A DNA stretch of 64,000 bases from Holophagaceae bacterium (GTDB taxonomy: Bacteria > Acidobacteriota > Holophagae > Holophagales > Holophagaceae). Within the stretch, counting starts at the first letter, position 1, and every line of letters starts with the position of its first letter. Shown piece after piece: positions 6,784 to 15,932 of the stretch. Location: NCBI GenBank assembly GCA_016720465.1, contig JADKKO010000003.1, positions 1 through 64,000 on the forward strand, read 5' to 3'. A model generated the notes under the pieces. It was not told where the DNA came from. It worked only from the letters and a program-made list of their open reading frames with translations, and searched no databases. A program made the position numbers and the translations under genes.

Positions 6784-8208
6784 ATGAGACTCAGCTACCG
6801 CATCTTCCTCGGCTTCTTCCTGCTGGTGGGGCTTGCCACCTACTTCGTGCTGCGCATCTTCATGCAGGAGGTCCGGCCCGGCGTGCGGCAGGGCATGGAG
6901 GTGGCGCTGGTGGAAACCGCCAACCTGCTTTCGGAAGTGGCCGCGCCGGAGCTGAAGGCTGGAACCCTGGACCGGGGCCACTTCGCGGAAGCCGTGCGCC
7001 GCGCTTCGGAGCGCACCTTCCGGGCGCGCATCTGGGACGTGGACCTGCGGAAGGCGGGGCTCCGCGTCCATGTGATGGATGGCAAGGGCATGGTGGTGTT
7101 CGATTCCGAGCGGCTCGACCAGGGGCTGGATTTCTCGAGGTGGAACGACGTCCGCCGCACCCTGCGGGGCGAGTACGGGGCCCGGAGCACCCGGAGCGAT
7201 CCCGCCGACGCGGCCAGCTCGGTCATGCACGTGGCGGCACCCATCCTGGACGAGGGCCGGATCATCGGCGTCCTGAGCGTGGCCACGCCCACCGCCAGCG
7301 TGGTTCCCTTCGCCCAGCGCAGCCAGCAGCGGGTGCTGCGGGCCAGCCTGCTCATCATGGCGGTGGCGCTGCTGCTGGGCCTGGGGCTCGCCTTCGCCCT
7401 GACCCGTTCGGTGGAGAGGCTCCGGGACTACGCCATGGAGGTGTCCCGGGGCCGCCGGGCCGTCCTGCCGAAGCTGAGCGGGGGCGAGCTTTCGGACCTG
7501 GGCAAGGCCCTGGAGACCATGCGCGAAAAGCTCGAGGGCCGGCAGTACGTGGAGCGATACGTCCATACCCTGACCCACGAGCTGAAGAGCCCGCTCTCGG
7601 CCATCCATGGCGCGGCGGAACTGCTCCAGGAGGACATGCCCGAGGCGGACCGGCAGCGCTTTTTATCGAACATCCGCGAGCAGGAGGAACGGCTCCAGCG
7701 CCTGATCCAGCGCATGCTGGACCTAGCCTCCGTGGAGCAGCGACAGAGCCTGGAACATCCCGCGCGGATTTCGGTGTCGGCGCTCGTGGACGGCGTGCTG
7801 GAATCTCTGCATCCTCGCCTGGCCCTGCGAAACCTGAAAGCGGATGCGGATATCCCAGCCGATGCCTTCATCCTTGGAGAATCCTTTCTGCTGGAACAGG
7901 CGCTCACCAATCTGCTGGACAACGCCCTGGAATTCTCAGAAACCGGTGGCGTCCTTCGCCTCTCCTTGGAGTCTTCTAGTGGATTCCATACGCTGCTCAT
8001 CCGCGATTCGGGGCCTGGAATTCCCGACTATGCGCTGGAGAAGATCTTCGATCCGTTCTATTCCCTGCCCCGCCCGGATAGCGGCAAGAAAAGCACCGGC
8101 CTAGGCTTGAGCTTCGTGCGCCAGGTGGCGGAATTGCACGGCGGCAGCGTCCGCGTGGGCAATGTGGAAGGCGGCTGCGAGGCGAGGCTGAGGCTGCATA
8201 AAGCGTGA
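6784..8208 (+). CDS. creC: sensor histidine kinase CreC
   Basis: This 474-aa kinase has a first membrane helix (about 7-25), a periplasmic sensor region (26-185), a second helix (188-206), a HAMP linker and then the kinase core. The phospho-accepting His265 sits in HTLTHELKSPLSAIHG. ATP-binding motifs follow: N box LLDNALEF, G1 DSGPGIP, F box IFDPFYSLPR and G2 STGLGLSFV. Its partner is CreB. In enterobacteria CreBC responds to carbon source and growth state, and in Aeromonas-type relatives to beta-lactam damage; which applies here is unknown. Confidence 0.9.
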   Translation: MRLSYRIFLGFFLLVGLATYFVLRIFMQEVRPGVRQGMEVALVETANLLSEVAAPELKAGTLDRGHFAEAVRRASERTFRARIWDVDLRKAGLRVHVMDGKGMVVFDSERLDQGLDFSRWNDVRRTLRGEYGARSTRSDPADAASSVMHVAAPILDEGRIIGVLSVATPTASVVPFAQRSQQRVLRASLLIMAVALLLGLGLAFALTRSVERLRDYAMEVSRGRRAVLPKLSGGELSDLGKALETMREKLEGRQYVERYVHTLTHELKSPLSAIHGAAELLQEDMPEADRQRFLSNIREQEERLQRLIQRMLDLASVEQRQSLEHPARISVSALVDGVLESLHPRLALRNLKADADIPADAFILGESFLLEQALTNLLDNALEFSETGGVLRLSLESSSGFHTLLIRDSGPGIPDYALEKIFDPFYSLPRPDSGKKSTGLGLSFVRQVAELHGGSVRVGNVEGGCEARLRLHKA

Positions 8209-8896
8209 TTCGTCTAGAAAATCGGAACCGCGAATGACGCGAATCAACGCGAATAAAAGAAATAGGGGTGTCGGTTTGAGAGTAAAAAAAAAAACAAGAG
8301 GAAGAAAGGGGCGCGAAGCCGGGGCTAGAAGAGAGGCGGGCGGGCGGGCGCCCGCCCGGGGGCGGCGCGCCCGCCCCGGCCCCGGCCGCGGCCCCCCGCG
8401 CCCCCGCGCCCCCCGCGCACGGGCCGAACAGCCAGGGGGGGGGGGGCCCCCGCCTGGTGGTGGTTGGGGCCGCGGGGCATCCAAAGAAAGAGACCCCCGC
8501 GGCCCCAGGGGGCGCAGGGGGGGCCCGGCCGGGGGGGGGCCCCGCGGACGCAGGGGGGGGGGCCGGGGGGGGGGCCCCCCGGGGGGGGGGCCCCGCCGCC
8601 GGCCCCCCGGCGTCGGGGGGCCGGGGCCCCGGGGGCCCGGCCCGCGCCCGGCGACCCCCCTCGGGGCCCTGGGCGGCCGGGGGGGGGCGGGGCGCCTGGG
8701 GGGGGGGGGGGGGTTTGGTGGTTTATTTTTTTTTTCGAATGCAAACTCGTTTGAGAGACCATCGTATTTTTTTCGCGTTCATTCGCGACATTCGCGGTTC
8801 CAAAGCTATTTCAAGACTTCACGCTCCCTTCACACACCTTCATCTTCCCTTCGCGGAAGGCATCCAGCCTGGGCCCATTCCTGATGGAGGACATTT
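8209..8896. repeat. creC-creD spacer: inverted repeat arms around a G/C block
   Basis: The left arm (8224-8259, units like cgcgaatgacgcgaat) and right arm (8767-8801, their complement) match at most positions and could form a stem of about 35 bases. Between them lie about 400 bases of runs of G and C (roughly 8320-8714) that resemble the other poly-G blocks. The right part holds the CreB tag and the creD ribosome binding site. ORFs through the G/C block are not credible. Confidence 0.75.
8818..8833 (+). promoter_or_regulatory. CreB-binding tag upstream of creD
   Basis: The sequence TTCAC-GCTCCC-TTCAC is an exact match to the cre tag TTCAC-N6-TTCAC described for CreB targets in Escherichia coli and Aeromonas. 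It lies 63 bases before the creD start, reads in the direction of creD and is followed by a weaker half site TTCAT at 8839. This strongly supports direct activation of creD by CreB. Confidence 0.8.
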
Positions 8897-10231
8897 ATGC
8901 GCTGGAACCTGTTCTTGAAAGCTTTCGCGGTGATGGCCATCGCGCTGGTGCTGGTGATCCCGCTCACCATGATCTACGGCCAAGTGGAGGACCGGCACAG
9001 GCGCCAGATGGAGGTGGAGGCCAACGTGGCCGGCAGTTCCGCGGGACCCCAGCAGATCATCGGCCCTCTGGTGGTGGTGGACTATTCCATCCGCCTGGAG
9101 AAACAGCGCAAGGACGAGAAGACGGGCCTCGTCGTGACCTACGTCGAGGATGAAGCCCGGCAGCGGATCTTCGTCCCAAAGGAGCTGGCCATCAAGGGGG
9201 ACGCGAAGGTGGAGGAGCGCAACCGCGGCCTTTACAAGGCCCAGCTCTACCACCTGGATTCCAAGCTCTCGGGCCGTTTCGCCATTCCTGCGGACATGGG
9301 CCTGGGCGCGGAATGGAAGGCGGCCCGGGGCGCCAGGGCGCACCTGGTCCTGGGCATCTCGGACCTGCGCGGAATCCGCAACCGGCCCGTGCTCCAGTGG
9401 AATGCGCACCCTCTCGAATTCGAGCCGGGGGACCTGGCCACCCTGTCCCACGGCATCCAGGTGGCCTTCCCGGAGGCCGCTGCCCTGGAGGGCCGGGAAT
9501 TCAGCTTTGAAATTCCGCTGGAGCTCACGGGCACCAAGCGATTTTCCGTGGCGCCGGTGGCGGAGCGCACGGAGATGTCGCTGCGGTCGGACTGGCCGGA
9601 TCCAAGCTTCGGCGGGCGCTTCCTGCCCCTGTCCCATCAGGTCGGACCCGGCGGATTCGAAGCCCGCTGGCAGGTGTCCAGCCTCGCCCGGAACCTACCG
9701 AAAATCCTCGAAGGAGGCAAGGAGCGCTTCACCGAAGAAGCCTTTGAAGTCGCCTTCATCCGGCCCGTGAACCTCTACCTGCAATCCGAGCGGGCGGTGA
9801 AGTACGGCTTCCTGTTCGTGGGGCTCACCTTCGCGGCCTTCCTGATGTTCGAGCTGCTCAAGCGCCTCCGCATCCACCCCATGCAGTACCTGCTGGTGGG
9901 GCTGGGGCTGGCCATGTTCTTCCTGCTGCTCATCAGCCTGGCGGAGCACATCGGGTTCCTGAACGCCTACCTCGCCGCCAGTTCCGCCTGCATCCTGCTG
10001 CTGGGCTTCTACCTCGAACATGTGCTGCAAAACCGCCTCCGCGGCTGGGGCTTCGCCGGGGCGCTGGCCCTGCTCTACGGCGTGCTCTACGGCCTGCTGA
10101 TTTCCGAGGACAATGCCTTGATCATGGGTTCGCTGCTGCTCTTCTGCGCCCTGGCGGCCGTGATGCTCGCCACCCGGAAATTGGATTGGTACGGGATCTC
10201 CCAGAAAGGCGAAGTGGCCGGGTCCGAATGA
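8897..10231 (+). CDS. creD: inner membrane protein CreD
   Basis: CreD is an inner membrane protein of unknown biochemical role, the most strongly induced member of the CreBC regulon and linked to envelope stress and beta-lactam tolerance. The 444-aa protein has one N-terminal membrane helix (about 8-26), a large extracytoplasmic domain (27-300) with the family motif GPLVVVDYS, then a cluster of five or six helices (about 305-430) containing KYGFLFVGLTFAAFLMFEL, a hallmark of the family. ATG 8897 is preceded by GGAGG. The cre tag upstream links it to creB and creC. Confidence 0.93.
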   Translation: MRWNLFLKAFAVMAIALVLVIPLTMIYGQVEDRHRRQMEVEANVAGSSAGPQQIIGPLVVVDYSIRLEKQRKDEKTGLVVTYVEDEARQRIFVPKELAIKGDAKVEERNRGLYKAQLYHLDSKLSGRFAIPADMGLGAEWKAARGARAHLVLGISDLRGIRNRPVLQWNAHPLEFEPGDLATLSHGIQVAFPEAAALEGREFSFEIPLELTGTKRFSVAPVAERTEMSLRSDWPDPSFGGRFLPLSHQVGPGGFEARWQVSSLARNLPKILEGGKERFTEEAFEVAFIRPVNLYLQSERAVKYGFLFVGLTFAAFLMFELLKRLRIHPMQYLLVGLGLAMFFLLLISLAEHIGFLNAYLAASSACILLLGFYLEHVLQNRLRGWGFAGALALLYGVLYGLLISEDNALIMGSLLLFCALAAVMLATRKLDWYGISQKGEVAGSE

Positions 10232-10278
10232 ACCCGTGTGAAAATCAGGTTCCGGCCCCCCCGGCCGGGACCTGGTCC

Positions 10279-11344
10279 ATGAGGGGTCCCCATCTCGCCA
10301 AGCACGCCCAACGCCACCGGCCGCATCCATGCCCTGGACATCCTCCGTGGATTAATGGCGCTGGCGGTGGTGGTCTACCACACGTCCCTCTGGACGGAGC
10401 TGTTCGCCCCGGCGGGTGGCGCCACGACGATGCTGGCGAAGCTGGGCATCTACGGCGTGCAGGGATTTTTCGTCATCAGCGGCTTCTGCTTCTTCCACCT
10501 CTACGGTGGAACGGTGTTCGATGGCCCCGCGCTGCGGAGGTTCTTCCTGAAGCGGTGGATGCGGCTGGCGCCGCTGTTCTTCGTGGTGGTGGGCCTGAAC
10601 CTGCTGTTCCATCAAAAAGCGGGGCCTGATCCGAACCTCCGGATGATCGCGGAGAATCTGACCCTGGCTTTCGGATTCTTCCATCCCAACCACGCGCTCG
10701 TGGTGGGCGGATGGTCCATCGGCGTGGAGGCGGTGTTCTATGCGGCCCTGCCCTCGCTCATCCTGGCCACCCGCGCGCACAAGGGCTTCCTCTACGTGTT
10801 CGCGGCGCTCCTGCTCTGGGCCTCGACGCCCTGGAGCCTCCGCTGGGTCCTGGAGGCCGAGCCCTGGAACCGATTCCATGCCTATGTCCAGGTGTCCAAC
10901 CATGCCTTCCTGTTCCTGCTCGGCGGGATTCTGGCGCACCTGCGGTCCAGGACCGCCTTCCGCCTGAAACCCTTGCCCTTCGCGATCTTGCTGGCGGCGC
11001 TGGCCGCGATCACCTTTGGCCTGCACCGCGGCTTCTACGATCACTTCGACATCATGGCGGGGCCCGCCCGCTACCAGTTCTCGGCCCTATGCGTGGCGGT
11101 GGTGGGTTGTTTCGCCTTTGCCGACGTGAAGGAATCCAAGGGTGTCCATCCCTTCGTGGTGCTGGGGGATCTGAGCTATGGCACCTACCTGCTGCATCCG
11201 TTGGCCAACGCCCTGCTTCTGTGGCTGGGCATGGCCAAGCAGGGCTGGACGACCTTCGGCCTGGGCCTGGGCCTGACGCTGCTGCTGGCTTATGTTTCGT
11301 ACCGCTTCCTCGAGAAGCCCGCCATGGCCCTGGCGCGAAAGTAA
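10279..11344 (+). CDS. acyltransferase 3 family membrane protein, apparently frameshifted near its start
   Basis: This is an acyltransferase of the OafA/WecH type, which O-acylates surface sugars. The frame open from ATG 10355 encodes 329 aa with about nine or ten membrane helices, the conserved FFVISGF (near 40) and a WSIGVE segment. However, the family's opening motif, here HALDILRGL, lies just upstream of that ATG in the same frame with no start codon. An ATG at 10279 with good spacing is in another frame. Removing one base in the run ggggtcccc (10282-10290) would join them. Either a sequencing error or a true frameshift is likely. Confidence 0.75.
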
Positions 11345-11480
11345 GCGGCTATCAGCTATGAGCTCATGGCTCATAGCTCATAGCTCATGGCTCATAGCTG
11401 ATAGCTCAAAGCTCATAGCTCTTCCCCGATCCTTGGGATCGAACTAACATTCGATGATTGCTCATTGATAAGGATCCCCC
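11345..11480. repeat. intergenic short-word repeat cluster before frr
   Basis: From 11350 to 11421 the words agctcat, ggctcat and agctgat are repeated about nine times. Since agctcat and atgagct are complementary, the cluster is partly self-palindromic and could fold back on itself. A ribosome binding site (AAGGA) precedes frr. No gene is seen. Confidence 0.8.
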
Positions 11481-12059
11481 ATGACCACGGCCATGACCCT
11501 CGACTCCATTTTCCAGGACGCCAGCAAACGCATGAGCGTCTCCATCGAGACGCTGCGCAAGGAGATGGCCACCATCCGGACGGGCCGGGCCAATGCCAGC
11601 ATCCTGGACACGCTCCAGGTGGAATACTACGGCACCCTTTGCCCCCTCAGCCAGGTAGCCAGCATCAGCGTGCCGGAGTCGTCCATGCTGGTGCTGCAGC
11701 CCTTCGACAAGACTTCGATCAAGGCCATCGAGACCGCGATCCTGAAAAGCGATCTGGGCTTGAACCCGGGCAATGACGGCAATGTGATCCGCCTGCCCAT
11801 CCCGCCGCTCAACGAGGAGCGCCGGCGGGATCTGGTGAAGGTCGTCCATCGCCTGGCCGAGGAGATCAAGACCGCCATCCGCAACGTGCGCCGCGATGCC
11901 AACGACCATGTGAAGAAGCTCGAAAAGGACAAGGCCCCCGGCGTGAGCGAGGACACCGCCAAGAAGCTCGCCGACGAGATCCAGAAGCTCACGGATGCCC
12001 GCGTGAAGGAAGTGGACGAGGCCGTGAAGCACAAGGAAGCGGAGATCATGAAGGTGTGA
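11481..12059 (+). CDS. frr: ribosome recycling factor
   Basis: RRF works with EF-G to split post-termination ribosomes. The 192-aa protein has the expected length and motifs: an N-terminal helix with TLRKEMATIRTGRANASIL, the central beta domain VPESSMLVLQPFDK, LGLNPGNDGNVIRLPIPPL, ERRRDLVK, then the long C-terminal helices (LEKDKAPGVSEDTAKKLADE). Usually frr follows rpsB-tsf-pyrH; here it stands between two short-word repeat clusters, suggesting a separate transcription unit. Confidence 0.97.
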   Translation: MTTAMTLDSIFQDASKRMSVSIETLRKEMATIRTGRANASILDTLQVEYYGTLCPLSQVASISVPESSMLVLQPFDKTSIKAIETAILKSDLGLNPGNDGNVIRLPIPPLNEERRRDLVKVVHRLAEEIKTAIRNVRRDANDHVKKLEKDKAPGVSEDTAKKLADEIQKLTDARVKEVDEAVKHKEAEIMKV

Positions 12060-12307
12060 GGGCTGAGGGTGTGGGTTGAGAGTCGAAAGTTTAAAAGTTG
12101 AAAGTTTAAAAGTTGAATAGTTAAAAAGTTGAAAGTCGAGAGTTGAGAAACGCGGGCCGAGGTTCGCATAGGCCTTGATTGAAATAATGGCGCAGAGGAC
12201 CTCTGGAAAATCGAGGCCTTCAACGCTTCGACTTTTCGACTCTTCAACTTTTCGACTCTTCGACTCTTCGACTTTTCAACAATGGATTCCGTGCTTAAAC
12301 CCCACCC
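12060..12307. repeat. frr downstream spacer with inverted short-word repeat arms
   Basis: The left arm (12074-12148) repeats words like gttgaaag, agtttaaa and gtcgaaag. The right arm (12219-12280) repeats ttcgactc, ttcaactt and ttcgactt, the complements. The arms enclose a 70-base loop (12149-12218) and could form a large hairpin that may also end frr transcription. No gene is seen. Confidence 0.85.
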
Positions 12308-13087
12308 ATGGCCGCCCCCACCCTAGCCCTGCTCGCTCTCGCCTCCCTCGCCGCCGGTTTCATGGACGCGGTGGTGGGCGGCGGCGGGCTCATCACCATG
12401 CCAGCGCTGATGTTGGGGCTGCCCGCGGGCACGCCCTTGCCGACCATCCTAGGCACCAACAAGGTGCTGGCCTGCACGGGCACCACCATGGCGGCGGGGA
12501 AGTTCCTCCGGAGCGGCGTGATGCGCTGGCAGGACATGGCGGGGCCGGTCTTCGCCTCCATGCTCGGCGCCTGCGGCGGCGTGGCCCTGGCGTATTTTCT
12601 TCAAGGCCGGTTCGAAGCGCTGCTGCGCCCGGTGATGCTCGCGGTCATGGTGGCGATGCTGGCCTTCACCCTGCTGAAACCCGGACTCGGCCATCTCCAC
12701 GCGCCGAAATTCGGCCTGGGCCATCAACGGGGGCTGGCCATGGCCATCGCGCTCTGCCTGGGCTTCTACGATGGCTTGTTCGGCCCGGGCACGGGGTCGG
12801 TGCTGATTTTCCTGTTCGTGGCGGTGCTGGGCTTTGATTTCCTCCGCTCCTCGGCGCTGGCGAAATCCGTGAACTGGGCCTCCAACATCACCGCCATGAC
12901 CCTGTTCCTGTGGCACGGCAGCTGGATTCCCGTGGTGGCGCTGAGCATGGCGGTGGCCAACGGCGTCGGCGGCTACCTGGGGGCCCATGTGGCGCTGGAG
13001 AAGGGCAGTTCCTGGGTCCGGGCCATGTTCATCGCGGTGGTGTCGGCCTTGATATTGAGACTGGGCTGGCAGGTCTGGTTCGGATGA
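12308..13087 (+). CDS. TauE/SafE family membrane transporter
   Basis: A 259-aa membrane protein of the TauE/SafE (sulfite exporter / UPF0721) family, proposed to move small sulfur-containing or organic anions across the inner membrane. About eight hydrophobic helices are present. Family signatures are an N-terminal GFMDAVVGGGGLITMPALM, LGTNKVLA, and in the second half GFYDGLFGPGTGSVLIF plus AKSVNWASNI. The substrate cannot be read from sequence. The next small membrane gene starts 21 bases further on. Confidence 0.9.
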   Translation: MAAPTLALLALASLAAGFMDAVVGGGGLITMPALMLGLPAGTPLPTILGTNKVLACTGTTMAAGKFLRSGVMRWQDMAGPVFASMLGACGGVALAYFLQGRFEALLRPVMLAVMVAMLAFTLLKPGLGHLHAPKFGLGHQRGLAMAIALCLGFYDGLFGPGTGSVLIFLFVAVLGFDFLRSSALAKSVNWASNITAMTLFLWHGSWIPVVALSMAVANGVGGYLGAHVALEKGSSWVRAMFIAVVSALILRLGWQVWFG

Positions 13088-13108
13088 AGGTGGGTTAGGC
13101 TTAACGGG

Positions 13109-13405
13109 ATGCCTTCTCCGCGCCCCACTCCATTCCTGCTGGATGTCCTGATCTCCGGCGCGAGGTTTTTCTATCTGCTCTGGGGCGGCATGCTCCTGAC
13201 GACGCTTTCTCTCTACAACCGCCTGCGCCCGCCAGCCTTCCTGTGGAGGTGGCCGGATGTGGCGCGTTTCTTCACGGGCTCCTGGGGGCGCGGGTTCTGC
13301 CTGGGCCTGGGCCTCGTCATGGCCGTCGCCGCGCTGCTGGAGGTGTGGACCCTGGTGGACAAGCTGCTGGTGCGGTTCCTGGCGGATCCGCACCGGGAGC
13401 AGTGA
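13109..13405 (+). CDS. small hypothetical membrane protein (98 aa)
   Basis: No family is recognised. Two hydrophobic helices can be seen, about residues 10-31 and 60-82, separated by a basic loop, so a small inner membrane protein is likely. It starts 21 bases after the TauE-type gene and is followed 72 bases later by lolC, so it may be co-transcribed with either. Codon use resembles its neighbours. Confidence 0.65.
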   Translation: MPSPRPTPFLLDVLISGARFFYLLWGGMLLTTLSLYNRLRPPAFLWRWPDVARFFTGSWGRGFCLGLGLVMAVAALLEVWTLVDKLLVRFLADPHREQ

Positions 13406-13477
13406 GGGATCTCGAATTATGAAGGATGAGCGGGCAACGATGATGGACTCCCGGCGCTGGGCTGAAAGGCGATACCC

Positions 13478-14713
13478 ATGAGGTCCTTCGAGGCCTATGT
13501 GGCGAACCGCTACCTGACCACGCGCAAGAAGGGCGCTTTCGTGCGCGTGATGGTGCGCTTCGCGCGCTGGGGCATCGCGGTGGGCGTGTTCGCCATGGTC
13601 ATCACCCTCGCCCTCATGAATGGGTTCCGGGAAGAAATCCAGGCCAATCTGTTTTCCGCCACTTCGCACTTCAGCGTGTTCCACCTGGCGGGCGACATTC
13701 CGGACACCGCCGCCGCGTTGAAGGCGGTGCGCGGCACCAAGGGCGTGCGGGCCGCCAGCCCCATCCGCCGCGAGAAAGGGCTGCTCAGGCTGCCGGGCGT
13801 GGATGGACCGCCGGCGGCGGTGGCGGTCAACGCCATCGATCCGGGTTCAGCCCGCTCCACGTCGAGCCTCCTGGATTCCGTGAAGCCAATCCGCATCGAA
13901 GACCTCCGGGAAGGCGAAATCGTGCTGGGCCGCGAACTGGCCAACAACCTGCAGCTGCGCGTGGGGGACACGGTCGCCATCGCGACGCTGCGGCTGCAGT
14001 TGGGCCTGTCGGGCCTCCAGCCCAAGCTGCAGGCCTTCAAGGTCGCGGGCATCTTCCAGAGCCACATCAGCGAATACGACACCAACTGGGTCTTCGTGCA
14101 CATCCTCGACGCCGAGCGGCTGGCCCGCACGGACCAGGCGGAGACGATCGAGGTCCGCGCCGCGGATACCGAAGCCATCGGGGAAGCCAAGGCTGCGGTG
14201 CTCGCTGCCCTGAACCAGGAGGGCCGGGGCGGGTTCATGACCACGGACCTGCGGGACACCAACAAGGCCCTCTTCGAGGCGCTGAAAGTCGAGAAGTGGA
14301 TCTTCACGGCCATCCTGTCCCTCATCGTGCTGGTGGCAGCCTTCAACATCGTGGCGAGCCTCGTGCTGTTCGTGACCGAGAAGCGCCGCGACCTGGGCGT
14401 GCTGCTGTCCTTGGGCGCCACGCCGCGCCAGATCCGGCGCCTGTTCGAATGGCAGGGCCTGCGCATCGGCGCGGTGGGGACCCTGTGGGGCCTGGGCCTG
14501 AGCGTGCCCTTCTGCCTGGTGGCGGACCGCTACAAGCTCGTGAAGCTGCCTAGCGCGGTCTACGATTTCATCACCTACATACCCTTCCGCCTGCACCTTT
14601 CAGATTTGCTTTTCGTCACCATCTTTCCGCTGCTGGTGGCCTGGTTGGCGTCCCGCTATCCCGCCAGGCGCGCAGCAGCCTTGAATCCCGTCGACGCGCT
14701 GAGGGCCGAATGA
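13478..14713 (+). CDS. lolC: lipoprotein-releasing ABC transporter permease LolC/LolE
   Basis: This inner membrane subunit, with LolD, extracts outer-membrane lipoproteins for transfer to LolA. The 411-aa protein has four membrane helices: one near the N-terminus (about 25-50) and three after residue 270, with a large periplasmic domain between. Typical motifs are YLTTRKKGAFV at the start, MNGFREEIQ and, late, VTEKRRDLGVLLSLGATP and LNPVDALR. Its stop overlaps the start of the exonuclease gene (ATGA), which in turn overlaps lolD, so all three are one operon. Only one permease is present, so it may act as a homodimer. Confidence 0.9.
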   Translation: MRSFEAYVANRYLTTRKKGAFVRVMVRFARWGIAVGVFAMVITLALMNGFREEIQANLFSATSHFSVFHLAGDIPDTAAALKAVRGTKGVRAASPIRREKGLLRLPGVDGPPAAVAVNAIDPGSARSTSSLLDSVKPIRIEDLREGEIVLGRELANNLQLRVGDTVAIATLRLQLGLSGLQPKLQAFKVAGIFQSHISEYDTNWVFVHILDAERLARTDQAETIEVRAADTEAIGEAKAAVLAALNQEGRGGFMTTDLRDTNKALFEALKVEKWIFTAILSLIVLVAAFNIVASLVLFVTEKRRDLGVLLSLGATPRQIRRLFEWQGLRIGAVGTLWGLGLSVPFCLVADRYKLVKLPSAVYDFITYIPFRLHLSDLLFVTIFPLLVAWLASRYPARRAAALNPVDALRAE

Positions 14714-15279
14714 CGCTCGCGAACTCCTATCTTTTCCTCGATACCGAAACCGGGGGCCTGGACCCGCGGAGCCACAGCCTGCTGAGCCTGGGACTCGTGG
14801 TGGGCGATGCGTCCGGCGTGGCGGACAGCTCGGAGATCCTGATCCGGCACGAGCCCTACGTGGTCACGGGCGGCGGCATGAAGGTGAACCGCATCGACCT
14901 GGCCGCGCACCACGAGGCCGCCCTGCCGCCCGCGGAGGCCATGGACCGGGTGGATGAATTCCTGAACCGCCATTTCCCTGAAAGGATGAGAGTCACGCTC
15001 GTGGGCCACAACATCGCCTTCGACCAGGCCTTCCTTTCGGAATTCCTGCTCTCGACGGGCCGCGACCCCGAAGGGCGCTTCCACCACCGCATCGTGGACA
15101 CCCACAGCATCGCCTCGGCCCTGCGGGACGCGGGCAAACTGGACCTCCAGCGCCTCAGCAGCGACAGCCTGTTCGAGCATTTCGGCATCCTGGTCCCCGC
15201 GGAAAAGCGGCACACGGCCCTGGGGGATTCGCTGGCCACTTTCCACCTGTACTGGAAACTGGTGGAGCTGTGCCGATGA
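14710..15279 (+). CDS. DEDDh 3'-5' exonuclease (DnaQ-like)
   Basis: A 189-aa exonuclease of the DnaQ/RNase T fold. The acidic ExoI motif is FLDTETGGLD (Asp11, Glu13), ExoII is VGHNIAFDQAFL and ExoIII is HTALGDSLAT, giving the DEDDh set. It could be a proofreading subunit relative, an RNase T-like enzyme or an oligoribonuclease-like enzyme; the sequence does not decide. It is wedged between lolC and lolD with four-base overlaps on both sides, which means translational coupling with lipoprotein-sorting genes and is unexpected. Confidence 0.88.
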   Translation: MTLANSYLFLDTETGGLDPRSHSLLSLGLVVGDASGVADSSEILIRHEPYVVTGGGMKVNRIDLAAHHEAALPPAEAMDRVDEFLNRHFPERMRVTLVGHNIAFDQAFLSEFLLSTGRDPEGRFHHRIVDTHSIASALRDAGKLDLQRLSSDSLFEHFGILVPAEKRHTALGDSLATFHLYWKLVELCR

Positions 15280-15932
15280 TCGGCCGGGCGCTCTCCGTCC
15301 AGGGCCTGAAGAAGGCCTATGCCGACGCGGAGCATCCGGTCTTCGACGGGTTCTCCCTGGAGGTCGAGGCGGGCTGCCTCTGCGCGCTGGTGGGCGTGAG
15401 CGGCGTGGGGAAGACGACCCTGCTGAACTGCGTGGCGGGCCTGGACCGCTGGGAGGGCGGCAGCATCCGCATCGGCGGAACCCCGGTCCCGGAATCCGCC
15501 GGGGACCGCTCGCTGTACCGCCGGGAGCATGTGGGCCTGGCCTTCCAGCAGCCCCATCTGCTGCCGGAATTCACCGTCCGCGAGAACCTGGAAATGCCCT
15601 TCCGCATCGAGGGCGCGCTCACGGCGGGCCGTGAGGAGTGGATCCTGGAATTGCTTGAGATGGTGGGCATCCTCCATCTTTCCGAACGCCTCCCCAACCA
15701 GCTCAGCAGCGGGCAGGCGGCGCGGGTGGGCCTGGCCCGGGCGCTGGTGCGCAGGCCTTCCCTTTGGCTGCTGGACGAGCCCACGGGGAACCTGGATCCC
15801 GAAACGGCGGATGAGGCCTTCGCCTTGCTCCTGAAGCTCCATCGGGAGCTGCGCCCCACCACGCTCCTAGTCACCCACAACCCGGATCTGGCGGACCGCT
15901 GCGAACGGACGGTGCGGCTAGGGGGCCATTGA
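15276..15932 (+). CDS. lolD: lipoprotein-releasing ABC transporter ATPase LolD
   Basis: The ATPase that powers LolC/E. Visible motifs are Walker A GVSGVGKTT (about 37-45), the Q loop AFQQPHLLPEFTV, signature LSSGQAARVGLARAL, Walker B LWLLDEPTGNLD and the H-loop LLVTHN. At 218 aa it is a typical MacB/LolD-type subunit. ATG 15276 overlaps the exonuclease stop; a GTG two codons earlier is also possible. Confidence 0.92.
   Translation: MIGRALSVQGLKKAYADAEHPVFDGFSLEVEAGCLCALVGVSGVGKTTLLNCVAGLDRWEGGSIRIGGTPVPESAGDRSLYRREHVGLAFQQPHLLPEFTVRENLEMPFRIEGALTAGREEWILELLEMVGILHLSERLPNQLSSGQAARVGLARALVRRPSLWLLDEPTGNLDPETADEAFALLLKLHRELRPTTLLVTHNPDLADRCERTVRLGGH

Noticed and set aside
8234..8918. Several Gly/Pro/Arg-rich ORFs in the creC-creD spacer
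   Set aside because: They follow the G/C block and are frame-independent low complexity. No homology or ribosome binding site.
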